DNA of 64,000 nucleotides from Flammeovirga aprica JL-4 (GTDB lineage: Bacteria; Bacteroidota; Bacteroidia; Cytophagales; Flammeovirgaceae), in assembly GCF_012844305.1 (NCBI RefSeq), contig NZ_JABANE010000036.1, positions 1 to 64,000 on the forward strand. Reading direction: 5' to 3'. A program made the position numbers and the translations under genes. Below the pieces are notes generated by a model. The model saw only the letters and a program-made list of their open reading frames with translations. It was not told where the DNA came from and did not search any database. Positions 44,865-53,766 of the stretch are shown piece by piece; within the stretch, counting starts at the first letter, position 1; the number at the start of each line of letters is the position of its first letter.

Positions 44865-47800
44865 TTATCGTCTGGTAATGGTAGCATCTGAGTTGAGAAT
44901 CAAGCTGGCTACAATGGCATTGGCGGCCACTTTTGATGGATTTAATCGAGTATCCAAGGCTGATTCACCAGCGGAAAGCCAACCTTTTGTTTTCTCTGGT
45001 GAAGTCTCAAAACGCTGTATCTCTTTCGTTTGTACTTCTTTTAATAGTGCTAATTCTTTGTTGGAGATATTGCGACCTGTTAATTTGTAATAGACCGTTT
45101 GAATACCTTCATCAATAAAATCACTCTTTGTAATTTCTTCCCCTAACTTTCTACACGCCTCCAAGTAAGTTGGGTCATTCATAAGCACTAAGGCTTGAAG
45201 TGGCGTATTCGTTTTTTGTCTTTTGACAGTACATTCACTTCTCTCAGGCTGATCAAAAGTCGATTGCGTAGGATTGGGAACCGTCCTTTTCCAAAAGGTA
45301 TATAAACTCCTTCGGTATAAATCATCACCGTGATCTTGCACATAAGTGCCACCGTTCATTTTCCATAGTCCTTCCGGTTGATAAGGCTTCACACTTTTCC
45401 CTCCTACTTTCGGTTTTAGTAAATTACTGGCTAGAAGTGCATTATCTCTCATCATCTCACTACTCAGTCTAAATTGAGGACCTCTAGCCAAAAGTGTGTT
45501 GTAAGGGTCTTTTTCTCTTAATTCTGGTGAACAATGACTACTTTGTCTATAAGTTGCTGACATCACCATTTTCTTTTGAAGTGATTTTACATCCCATCCA
45601 CTTTCAATAAACTCTAAAGCCAAGTGATCCAATAATTTAGGGTGAGTAGGCAGTTTACCTTGATTACCAAAATCTCCCGTCGTTTCCACAATGCCAGTTC
45701 CAAAATAATTTTGCCAATAGCGATTCACGGCAACTCTTGCAGGCAGTGGGTTACGAGGATCCACGATCCATTTTGCTAATCCTAATCTGTTTTTAGGAAG
45801 GTCTTTATCAAAAGGGAGGATTGCATTTGGTGTATTAGGATATACTTTTTCGCCATGTTCACTGTACACACCACGCTCTAAAATATACGCTTGACGAGGT
45901 GTTTCCATTTCCTTCATCACCATTACCTCTTTTAAAGTGTCATAAGTATAATCTAATTCCTTTTTGGACTTGAGGTAATCACTTTTGGCCCATTGCACTT
46001 CTTTAGAAACCCTCTGTTTATAATGTTCTTTTAATAGTGTTTTTTCATCCGCAGATAAAGAAGAAACATTTTTAGCAAGCAGTGTTTTTGTCTGTTGAGG
46101 AGCAAAAAGGTGTTGCACTTCCAAAGGCGTCAAGCAGGTATTGAACACATCTACTTCATCCACTTTAGCGTCTTTCAAACCAAACCCTCTCCAACGTGCA
46201 CCAACTTGTAAACCTGGCTCGATTGGAGTGGCATAGATCACGTCTTCATAATTATTGAAAATGATGCTTTTGGTAAGGTTGTCTTTGGTAGTGTTCATCT
46301 TAGCTACTGCACCATCAACATATAAAGTCACGCCTTCTGCTTTGCTTTTTCCATCATAGGTCAATGTCAAATGTACCCATTGGTCTCTTGGGAAATCGTC
46401 TTTTGTTTCCTGAATGATAGCATTTTCTGGGTAGGTATGTGCAAGCATTGTTTGCAGTTTATTATCCTTTAGATACAGCGTATAACCTTTTACAGAGTGA
46501 AGCATTACCGCTTTATTTTTATGGAAAATCACACCTTCTTTTAGACCTTCAGGAATGTTCACCCAAATACTAATCGAAAAAGGATCATTGCGGTCAAATA
46601 CACCTACAGGCTTCATGTCAATCCATGTATCACCATTCAGTAAAATACCTTTTCCTTCTTTTCCTTCTGTATAATTCGCGACTTCATTTTTAGAAGTCTT
46701 ACGTATCATTTTTGCTTTCTTGCCCGTGATGTCGTTCTTCAAATTTCCATTCAAAGAGAAATCAGCCACTTTATGTTTTCTAGCCGAAAGAGAAGCCGTG
46801 TGATAAGCCGAGGTATTGACCCACTGTTCCGCAGTGCTTTCCGCTTTTTGCTCCGCCGATTTTACTTTTTCATCTTTTTGCTGACAAATTTTCTCTAAGT
46901 AAGCAATCACTTCTTCTTGTTCTTCCGTTGGCAATGTCATCGTAGGAACTGGAATATCATTAGGGTCCCATGAGATTTGACCGGTTTCATTGACATTATT
47001 AAAGAAGCTGTAGATCTCGTAATAATTCTTCTGAGTGATCGGGTCGTATTTATGATCATGACATCTCGCACAAGCGAAAGTCAAACCCATTACACCTTGT
47101 CCTACCACCGCAGTTCTATCCGCCACATATTCTACTCTAAATTCTTCATCTACAATGCCACCTTCAGCATTTTGAGGGTGAAGTCGATTAAAGCCAGTTG
47201 CTAACACTTGATCTCTTGTTGGATTAGGCAATAAATCACCTGCCAGCTGATAAATCAAGAAAGAATCATACGCCATGTTATTGTTGAAAGAGGAAATCAC
47301 CCAATCTCTCCATGGGCTCATATCTCTGTAGCGGTCCACCTGATAACCGTGTGTATCAGCATAACGGGCAAGGTCCATCCAATCCGTCGCCATTTTTTCA
47401 CCATAAGCTTCAGATGCGATCAATCGGTCCACCTGCTTTTCATACGCATTCTCATCATTGTCATTCAGAAATGCATCAATGTCTTGTTGAGTGGGAGGAA
47501 GTCCGGTAAGGTCAAGCGTAACTCTTCTAAGTAAAAGGGATTTTTCAGCTTCCGCTGATGGTTTTAGTTTTTCCTGTTTTAACCTTTTATATACATAATC
47601 ATCAATTTCATTCTGTCCCCAATCCTCTGCTTTTTCAACTTCTGATTTCGCCATAGGCACAAAAGACCAATGCGGTTTATATTCCGCACCTTCTTCAATC
47701 CATTTTATAAGCGTCGCCTTTTCCGTCGCTGTAAGACTAAGGTGTGATTCAGGTGTAGGCATGATCAGTTCAGGATCTTCCGTTAAAATTCTTCTGACTG

Positions 47801-48089
47801 CTTCACTGCTTTTTGGACTACCTGGAACGATAGCATATTTACCCTTCGATTCTGTCAGTTCTTGCGTAGCCGTTGCATAACTATGTAATTGTAATCCGGC
47901 TACAATTTTCCCTTTATCCGGACCATGACAAGCAAAGCATTTATCCGATAATATAGGTTTGATATCTTTATTAAAATCCAGTTCAGCCGGTAATTCTTCA
48001 TACGCTATTTCCACTTCTTGGGGTAGGTCCATTTTACAGGAGGATAGCAAGTAGAGCAATAGCAAAATAAATAAGCTATGAGATTTCAT
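44865..48089 (-). CDS. PSCyt1-DUF1549-LamG-DUF1553 lipoprotein
   Basis: The 1074-residue product has a lipobox (LLSSCK), then a planctomycete-type cytochrome c domain with CFACH (51-55) and the GSPKSSEAVRRI/IMPTP pattern. A DUF1549 domain (about 155-365) holds a second CxxCH, CARCH (340-344). A LamG-type concanavalin domain (about 441-660) sits between the two large domains, and DUF1553 fills the C-terminus (about 765-1040). LamG often binds glycans. It may be a haem-containing envelope protein working with the DUF1501 protein 5 bp downstream. It is first in the minus-strand set and probably anchored at a membrane. Confidence 0.9.
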   Translation of the reverse strand: MKSHSLFILLLLYLLSSCKMDLPQEVEIAYEELPAELDFNKDIKPILSDKCFACHGPDKGKIVAGLQLHSYATATQELTESKGKYAIVPGSPKSSEAVRRILTEDPELIMPTPESHLSLTATEKATLIKWIEEGAEYKPHWSFVPMAKSEVEKAEDWGQNEIDDYVYKRLKQEKLKPSAEAEKSLLLRRVTLDLTGLPPTQQDIDAFLNDNDENAYEKQVDRLIASEAYGEKMATDWMDLARYADTHGYQVDRYRDMSPWRDWVISSFNNNMAYDSFLIYQLAGDLLPNPTRDQVLATGFNRLHPQNAEGGIVDEEFRVEYVADRTAVVGQGVMGLTFACARCHDHKYDPITQKNYYEIYSFFNNVNETGQISWDPNDIPVPTMTLPTEEQEEVIAYLEKICQQKDEKVKSAEQKAESTAEQWVNTSAYHTASLSARKHKVADFSLNGNLKNDITGKKAKMIRKTSKNEVANYTEGKEGKGILLNGDTWIDMKPVGVFDRNDPFSISIWVNIPEGLKEGVIFHKNKAVMLHSVKGYTLYLKDNKLQTMLAHTYPENAIIQETKDDFPRDQWVHLTLTYDGKSKAEGVTLYVDGAVAKMNTTKDNLTKSIIFNNYEDVIYATPIEPGLQVGARWRGFGLKDAKVDEVDVFNTCLTPLEVQHLFAPQQTKTLLAKNVSSLSADEKTLLKEHYKQRVSKEVQWAKSDYLKSKKELDYTYDTLKEVMVMKEMETPRQAYILERGVYSEHGEKVYPNTPNAILPFDKDLPKNRLGLAKWIVDPRNPLPARVAVNRYWQNYFGTGIVETTGDFGNQGKLPTHPKLLDHLALEFIESGWDVKSLQKKMVMSATYRQSSHCSPELREKDPYNTLLARGPQFRLSSEMMRDNALLASNLLKPKVGGKSVKPYQPEGLWKMNGGTYVQDHGDDLYRRSLYTFWKRTVPNPTQSTFDQPERSECTVKRQKTNTPLQALVLMNDPTYLEACRKLGEEITKSDFIDEGIQTVYYKLTGRNISNKELALLKEVQTKEIQRFETSPEKTKGWLSAGESALDTRLNPSKVAANAIVASLILNSDATITRR

Positions 48090-48283
48090 TCCATTAAAAA
48101 AGTTTGAGTGTGTGAGATAATTCTGACTCTAAATTTCATGAACAATTCCTCCTTCCCCTAAAAAATGACATAGACTCTATATAGACAAGTGTGAATTTTA
48201 CAGCAAAAAAATTGTAGACAAACCTTATTACAGGCATATTTAGGAGGGTTTTTCCAATAGACAATCCCAAAACTTCAATTTTT
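48090..48283. promoter_or_regulatory. Divergent promoter region with TAGACAA repeats
   Basis: Three direct TAGACAA copies start at 48182, 48215 and 48258, with a fourth at 48289 just inside the regulator gene and a shorter TAGAC at 48171. The main spacings are 33, 43 and 31 bp, close to whole helical turns. The region lies between the regulator gene and the DUF1553 operon. The repeats could be binding sites for the regulator, but this is inferred from position only. Confidence 0.35.
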
Positions 48284-49903
48284 ATGTATAGACAAATATT
48301 AATAGTACTCTTCAGTGTCATTTTTTCGACTTCAGTTTTTGCGAGCGAAGCTGATATTATCATTACCACGGATTTTTTAAAGGAAATTTATGAAGATGAT
48401 GATCTTATTTCTGCAGAAAAAGAATTGCTTGAATTTAGAAATGCAGGTGATGTAAGAGGAGAGATAAGAGCCTATTTAAAGTTAGGTGGACTTTATTGTA
48501 ATAGGGTCAATTATCATAAAGCATACGAGTCGTATTGGGAAGCACTTTTTCTTTTGGATAAGGAGAATTACCCTATGCTGAAAGCGAAAGTGTACAGAGG
48601 AATGGGTATCTTGTATAGCTTGTTTGAAAGAAACGATTTGGCGGTGAAATATTATAAGCAGGCCTTGTCGATGAATAGAAAACTGGTAGAGAATGAAGTG
48701 ATCCCTTTAGAGAATTTACGCCCTAATTATCACTCATTGATGGTGCATTACAGGTATGAAGGAGATGCTGAAAATACCCAACTTTATTACGACAGTTGTA
48801 CTTCTATTCCAATGGAGGATAACGTTTCTAGAATCTTATTAGAAAGTGAAGAGACCTTTTTATCCTTACTGAAAGGAGAGCTTATAGAGACGGGAAAATC
48901 CTTTAAAACATTGATGCCTCAATTGGAAGGTTTAGAAGGTAATGAATCTTACCTGGTGATTTTTTATTCCTCTTATGGAGATTACTTTTATAAAATACAG
49001 CACTACAAAGAGGCGATCGATTATTATAAGAAAGCTTTAAAAGTGGCGAAGTTAGAGAAAGCACATTTGAATTTTACGCCTTTGCTTTATGAAAAATTGG
49101 TAGACACCTACAAAATGATAGGAGATTATCAGTCTGCTTTAAAGTTTGCCACGGTGGGGAACGACTTAAATCAGTGGCTTTACAGTAGTAAAAGTGAAAG
49201 AAACAGGTCGTTATTTGAAATTTCAGATGAATATAAAAAGAGAGAACAGGCCCAGCAATTAGAGATCGAACGACAAGAATTAGAAAATTATAAGCAAGAA
49301 CAGAAGATTCTATGGTTAACTGTCGCCCTTCTATTTTTAATCATATTGGGAGTGTTCTTTATGGTCAGAACGAGAGTAAAAACATTAAAACTGAAATATG
49401 CATTAGAGAAAGAAGCCATAGAGCAGAAACAAAAATTGCATGAAGAGAAAAATCAAGAAATACTGTATGTCAAAAATAGTGAACTGACCAATACTACCCT
49501 TCAAATTATAGCCAAAGATGAATTATTGACTTCCATAAAGGGAAAGCTGAAAGACGTTTATAAAGAAACGAAATCAAAGGAAGTTCAAAAAGTAATGAAT
49601 GCCATCAAACTCAATCAGGATCATAGTTGGCTAGAATTTGAAAATCGATTCACCTCTGTCAACCCTAGCTTTTTCTCTCAGTTAAAAGAAAAACATCCTT
49701 CACTTACGAATTATGATTTGAAAATTTGTGCTCTTATTAAGCTTAATTTTTCTGGAAAAGAAATGGCAAGACTTTTAGGGATCTCTCCAGAAAGTGCGAA
49801 TACTTCTCGTTATCGATTAAGGAAAAGATTGGGTTTGGTGAAAGGGGAAGACTTGGTGAATTATTTGGGGAATGTGGTGACACAAAAAAATCCCACCTCA
49901 TAG
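48284..49903 (+). CDS. Membrane TPR regulator with LuxR-like HTH
   Basis: The protein has a signal peptide (cleavage near SVFAS), TPR units across about residues 40-300 (for example HYKEAIDYYKKALKVAK) and a transmembrane helix at 343-361. A cytoplasmic coiled coil (about 362-420) and a C-terminal helix-turn-helix (about 475-525: GKEMARLLGISPESANTSRYRLRKRLGL) follow. This layout is common in Bacteroidota as a single-protein membrane sensor-regulator. It is divergent from the DUF1553 operon, which makes that operon the likely target. The stop codon lies within a terminator hairpin. Confidence 0.85.
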   Translation: MYRQILIVLFSVIFSTSVFASEADIIITTDFLKEIYEDDDLISAEKELLEFRNAGDVRGEIRAYLKLGGLYCNRVNYHKAYESYWEALFLLDKENYPMLKAKVYRGMGILYSLFERNDLAVKYYKQALSMNRKLVENEVIPLENLRPNYHSLMVHYRYEGDAENTQLYYDSCTSIPMEDNVSRILLESEETFLSLLKGELIETGKSFKTLMPQLEGLEGNESYLVIFYSSYGDYFYKIQHYKEAIDYYKKALKVAKLEKAHLNFTPLLYEKLVDTYKMIGDYQSALKFATVGNDLNQWLYSSKSERNRSLFEISDEYKKREQAQQLEIERQELENYKQEQKILWLTVALLFLIILGVFFMVRTRVKTLKLKYALEKEAIEQKQKLHEEKNQEILYVKNSELTNTTLQIIAKDELLTSIKGKLKDVYKETKSKEVQKVMNAIKLNQDHSWLEFENRFTSVNPSFFSQLKEKHPSLTNYDLKICALIKLNFSGKEMARLLGISPESANTSRYRLRKRLGLVKGEDLVNYLGNVVTQKNPTS

Positions 49904-49915
49904 AGATGGGATTTT
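49887..49915. terminator. Bidirectional terminator between regulator and ahpC
   Basis: Bases 49887-49899 pair with 49903-49915 over 13 positions (one mismatch or wobble), with A- and T-rich ends on both sides and a 3-nt loop. It overlaps the regulator stop codon at 49901-49903 and serves the convergent ahpC gene too. Confidence 0.75.
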
Positions 49916-49991
49916 GCTAAAATAAAGCAAACTATTATTATATAACTATTACAAATGTTTAATACTAAAATGTCTTAGTACTTTTTATATC

Positions 49992-50555
49992 TTAGATCAA
50001 TCCTACAAGATCGATGCTTGGTTTCAATGTATCATTACCTTCTTTCCATTTTGCTGGGCAAACTTCAGAAGGATTTTCAGCCACAAATTGAAGTGCTTTC
50101 AATTTTCTCAATAACTCCTCAGCGTTTCTTCCCACATTACCAGCGACAACTTCATAAGAAACGATTTCACCTTCAGGATTCACGATGAAAGTTCCTCTTT
50201 CCGCCATTCCATCTTCTTCAATCATCACTTCAAAACCTCTTGAAAGTACCCCTGTTGGATCTGCAAGCATTGGGTAGTTGATTTTTTTGATCGTTTCAGA
50301 AGTGTCGTGCCATGCTTTGTGCACAAAGTGAGTATCTGTAGAAACCGAGTAAATTTCAGTACCAGTCGCTTTGAAATCTTCATAAAGGTTAGCAAGGTCT
50401 TCTAATTCCGTAGGACACACAAAAGTGAAGTCGGCAGGGTAGAAGAAGAAGATGGACCATTTTCCTAAAATATCTTCTTTAGTAACTGTTTTGAAGTCGT
50501 TGTTTTCGAAAGATTGTACTTTAAAATCTACTACTTGTTTTCCGATTTGTGACAT
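49992..50555 (-). CDS. ahpC: AhpC-type 2-Cys peroxiredoxin
   Basis: This 187-residue thiol peroxidase reduces hydrogen peroxide and organic peroxides. C47 in FTFVCPTE is the peroxidatic cysteine and C166 in SEVCPAKW the resolving cysteine, with the family's usual spacing. The full-length match to the typical AhpC pattern is clear. No AhpF reductase gene is near, so its reductant must come from elsewhere. A probable promoter lies at 50621-50628, about 65 bp upstream. It is unrelated to the neighbouring unknown genes. Confidence 0.95.
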   Translation of the reverse strand: MSQIGKQVVDFKVQSFENNDFKTVTKEDILGKWSIFFFYPADFTFVCPTELEDLANLYEDFKATGTEIYSVSTDTHFVHKAWHDTSETIKKINYPMLADPTGVLSRGFEVMIEEDGMAERGTFIVNPEGEIVSYEVVAGNVGRNAEELLRKLKALQFVAENPSEVCPAKWKEGNDTLKPSIDLVGLI

Positions 50556-50620
50556 GGTCTATATTTTTTGATTGATGTTTGTTTCAGTTTTTTTCAACCG
50601 CTTTCCGATTGATTACATTA

Positions 50621-50628
50621 CAAACATA
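50621..50628 (-). promoter_or_regulatory. Probable ahpC promoter (-7 box)
   Basis: On the minus strand this reads TATGTTTG, an exact TAnnTTTG match. A TTTT about 20 bp further upstream is a partial -33 match. It lies about 65 bp before the ahpC start. Confidence 0.45.
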
Positions 50629-50828
50629 CGGCAGTATTAGGCATTTGTAAAATTGATTGTTTTTATGCTGGTATAGATTATCCTTATGTCAGTTGGAGTG
50701 ATGCTAATAAACAAGGGGTGCCCCAAAAATTAAATATAAACTAAAGTCAATTTGTTTTTTATTTGATTTATAAATTGTAAGACACTAATTTGTGTGCTGA
50801 TTAACTATTTAAAGTAAACAAAAAAATA

Positions 50829-51356
50829 ATGGTTTCACACAAACTGAAAATCACAAAAAACAAAAACACCTTCACAGCAAGTTATAGATGGTTTAAACTT
50901 TATGCTCTCTTTTTAGCATTTTTCACCATTACTTGGGATTCCTTTATTTTCGCTTTTTATTATTTGGGTTTATTTTCCAACCTCAATATCGTCGAAAAAT
51001 TAGTGATAATGATATTCCCTATTTTTCATGTATTACTCGGAATTGTACTTACTTATTTTACACTCACCCTCCTTTTTAATAAAACTGAACTGAAAATTGA
51101 GAATAACCGCCTTACCGTTAGGAGTAAACCAATTTTCACTCTAAAACGACGAGTTTCAATAGATATAAACGATATCGATTATTTCTTTTTTCAAAAATTA
51201 CTAGGAAAGGGAGTTGCCCTTTATGTGATGACTAAAAAAGGGAAAAAGAAAAAGATTTTCACTGGAAGTGTAATGAATGATAGAAATGTAGCTGAAAACT
51301 TGAAACTAGAACTTGAAGATTATTTGAATATTGAGCGTTGCTTGATGAAAGGGTAG
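50829..51356 (+). CDS. Small membrane protein with PH-like C-terminal domain
   Basis: The 175-residue product has two hydrophobic helices (about residues 25-50 and 55-85), then a soluble part starting with NKTELKIENNRLTVRSKP. The same NKTxxKIENNRxTV block occurs after two helices in the protein at 62962, so the two are paralogues. The soluble part looks like a small beta-rich, PH-like domain. The function is unknown. It has no co-directional neighbours and a terminator-like hairpin lies about 260 bp downstream. Confidence 0.65.
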   Translation: MVSHKLKITKNKNTFTASYRWFKLYALFLAFFTITWDSFIFAFYYLGLFSNLNIVEKLVIMIFPIFHVLLGIVLTYFTLTLLFNKTELKIENNRLTVRSKPIFTLKRRVSIDINDIDYFFFQKLLGKGVALYVMTKKGKKKKIFTGSVMNDRNVAENLKLELEDYLNIERCLMKG

Positions 51357-51710
51357 GTAAGAGTTAAGAATTAAGAGTTAAGAAAAATGATTCGTAAAGT
51401 GGTTTTTATGGTGGCTTTTGAGTCACAAAGCATTGTGGCTCTTAATATCAATTCCTTTTCAAATTAAGTGTTTCAGCGATTGAAAGAGGTTCTGTAAAGA
51501 TGCCAGGTGAAGTTGCTTAAGAAATTAAACAGATTACTAAAGTGATCATTCAGTGTATCATATGGATCCCCTATATGTCCAAAAAAGAAAAGGATTTGGT
51601 TGGCTATTAAGCTAGAGGAGTATGTATTGCTTTTTATCCTAGCGATACATACTCCTCTCTTGAAACTATTACTTTTTATTCAAGTTGCATAATGAATTTT
51701 ATATATTCCT
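51357..51710. other. Intergenic region with short repeats and a long hairpin
   Basis: No gene is visible. A tandem AAGAGTTAAGAATT-type repeat at about 51360-51385 resembles the start of the element at 5552-5663. A strong hairpin follows at 51614-51658. Confidence 0.55.
51614..51658. terminator. Long hairpin between convergent genes
   Basis: Bases 51614-51631 pair with 51641-51658 over 18 positions (one G-T wobble), with a 9-nt loop. It lies between convergent genes and could end transcription from either side, although it lacks a long T-run. Confidence 0.6.
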
Positions 51711-52871
51711 TTAAGGCTTAATGTATGACTTTATGGCTTTAGTTTTATGTTCTTTCCAGCCAACGAAATAACTACTATAGTTCACCCATTCAAATTTAAA
51801 ATATCCACCATCTCCATTTATCATTGTAGAATAAAATTGATCTAAACTTTCTTCTAAGAAATAACAATATTCTTTTGCATTCTTTTGAAAATAATCATTT
51901 ATAAAGTCGTTTCTTTTTATGTCTATCTGATTATATTCTGATACAACTTTAACTTCTCCGATTCTAAAAGCATTAGCAATCGCAATTTCATAGTCATTTG
52001 TATAAACATAATACTCACCATTTCTTTTCCTGATATGTTTAACAATTGAGCGAAATCCACTGCAAACTCTTCTTAATCGATCAAAAGTCATGCATTGAAG
52101 TATTTCATGACTTTCTTCGATATGACATAATTTAACATACTGAAAGTCTTTCTCTGATTTTTCATATATATCCCATAGCGGGTCTGTGACTTGAATATTA
52201 TAATGTACTGTTCTCTTGTAATCTTCACCTAATAAATCTCCCAATTCTAATATTGTACCCTCTTTTATTTTATGCCCTTCAACTACAATAGAGGTGAATT
52301 TTTCCTTGGGTAGATCATATTGATTATAATCTATTTCAAATTCCGATTCAGGGGCAATAATATCATATTCAAGCCTATTTCTTGTTAGCATAATTTCATC
52401 CTTGAACGGAACAAATGAGTCTATAAATTCATTAAATAAAATCTTAAACGAATTAATCCAATCTAACCCATTTCTATAAGCATAAGTGTCAATACTAGAC
52501 TCCCATGAGAAGTGGCGAATTTTATACTGTTTATAGATATAAGTAGCAAAGAGAGTCCTAATATCAGCATATTCTTCTATTGAAGAATCTAAACTTGGTC
52601 GGAGTGCCAGATCATAACCTTTGAGGAAGGCAACGGTTACTATTTTACTTTTCAATAAAGTAGTATTCCAGTGGTTATTAATATACTCAAAAAGAGGTAT
52701 TAAATCTCTCTTCTCGACTCTTACTAAATTGTTCTTATCTTTATTTTGAAATCCAATTTTTACCCCATTTCTAAATGCCTCTATTGTTTGATCATTTTTA
52801 GGAAGGTAAACACTCCAAAACCGAGAAATATAACCATTGATTTTATTGTTTATTTGATCTTCATTCATCAT
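51711..52871 (-). CDS. Hypothetical protein, 386 residues
   Basis: I do not recognise the family. The product is soluble, with no signal peptide or membrane helix, and rich in aromatic and charged residues. A short repeated theme appears in the N-terminal half: FRNGVKIGFQNKD, FLKGYDLALRP and AYRNGLDWINSF. That suggests two or three related helical units. The C-terminal half is more beta-like. It follows the GNAT gene on the same strand by 112 bp, so co-transcription is possible. Confidence 0.6.
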   Translation of the reverse strand: MMNEDQINNKINGYISRFWSVYLPKNDQTIEAFRNGVKIGFQNKDKNNLVRVEKRDLIPLFEYINNHWNTTLLKSKIVTVAFLKGYDLALRPSLDSSIEEYADIRTLFATYIYKQYKIRHFSWESSIDTYAYRNGLDWINSFKILFNEFIDSFVPFKDEIMLTRNRLEYDIIAPESEFEIDYNQYDLPKEKFTSIVVEGHKIKEGTILELGDLLGEDYKRTVHYNIQVTDPLWDIYEKSEKDFQYVKLCHIEESHEILQCMTFDRLRRVCSGFRSIVKHIRKRNGEYYVYTNDYEIAIANAFRIGEVKVVSEYNQIDIKRNDFINDYFQKNAKEYCYFLEESLDQFYSTMINGDGGYFKFEWVNYSSYFVGWKEHKTKAIKSYIKP

Positions 52872-52983
52872 AAAAAATGTATTCTAATAGGGACAGTTTT
52901 AGTTTACTTCTTCTAAATCCATATGTTAATTGATTCTTTTCACTGTTTGAATCAGTAGGGCTTATAATTTTGAAATCCTTTCT

Positions 52984-53760
52984 TTATTTCTTTAAGAACT
53001 TTTCAATAACCTTATCAAACCTACTGTCCATGCATACGCTAATATCGGTTGTTACAAATTTCCCATTATAATACAGACTAAAAATTGTTGCTGGCGTTGG
53101 AGAATTTTTGGCTTCTTCTAAAGTTTCTAGCTTCATCACATTGAGTTTTAAATCTCTATTCTTTACTGTTTCTATAAGCGATTGAGTAACATGGTATTCT
53201 GAAAATGGACAACGATTTGTAAAATAGACGGTCACACCTTCGTTGTGTTCACACTCCCCACTTTCAGTATTCTTTTTAAACTTAGGCTTTGCAGATTTAT
53301 CGTCGAACTTTTTTACGAGAAGACTAAAACCATAAGATAATCTCTCTACTTCTTCAAAACCTTGTTTCAGTAGCCATTTAGTATCGCTCATAAAATGGAA
53401 TTTCTTAGTGCCGACAACGGTGACAAGCCCTGATTTACCTCTTTCCATTGCTTCATCTTCTGCTTTTTGCAACAAAGCTTTTGCATATCCATTTCCTTTA
53501 TATTTCCCTGCTACCCACAGACAACCAATAAACAGATGATTTGGAGCATCTATCGGAACCCAAGCTTTTTCAGCATCACAATATTCAATAAATACTTTTG
53601 CTCGTGCATCCAAGCGAAAAAACTTATAGCCATTATCAAATTCTTGATTCAGCCAATTCTTTTTTAATTCGTAGCTTTCTTTACATTTTTTGTCTGAAAT
53701 GGCACAGCAAATATGCTCCTTTTCAATATTCTCTTTGTGCAGTTGTATTATTGTTTCCAT
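52984..53760 (-). CDS. GNAT acetyltransferase with YoaP-like C-terminal domain
   Basis: The 258-residue product has an N-terminal GNAT fold; the acetyl-CoA site is at GKYKGNGYAKALLQKAEDEA (about residues 85-105), the usual V/GxxRGxGxA/G type. The C-terminal 90 residues resemble the YoaP-like domain found fused to GNAT proteins, with TNRCPFSEYH (about 181-190) as a possible thioredoxin-like or metal site. The substrate is unknown. It lies 6 bp after an AraC/GyrI regulator, forming a two-gene unit of the type often linked to small-molecule or drug response. Confidence 0.8.
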   Translation of the reverse strand: METIIQLHKENIEKEHICCAISDKKCKESYELKKNWLNQEFDNGYKFFRLDARAKVFIEYCDAEKAWVPIDAPNHLFIGCLWVAGKYKGNGYAKALLQKAEDEAMERGKSGLVTVVGTKKFHFMSDTKWLLKQGFEEVERLSYGFSLLVKKFDDKSAKPKFKKNTESGECEHNEGVTVYFTNRCPFSEYHVTQSLIETVKNRDLKLNVMKLETLEEAKNSPTPATIFSLYYNGKFVTTDISVCMDSRFDKVIEKFLKK

Positions 53761-53766
53761 AACGAT

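Noticed and set aside
51614..51658. Hairpin considered as a CRISPR or attachment-site repeat
   Set aside because: Only one pair of arms is present and there are no regularly spaced copies; a terminator-like role between convergent genes explains it.
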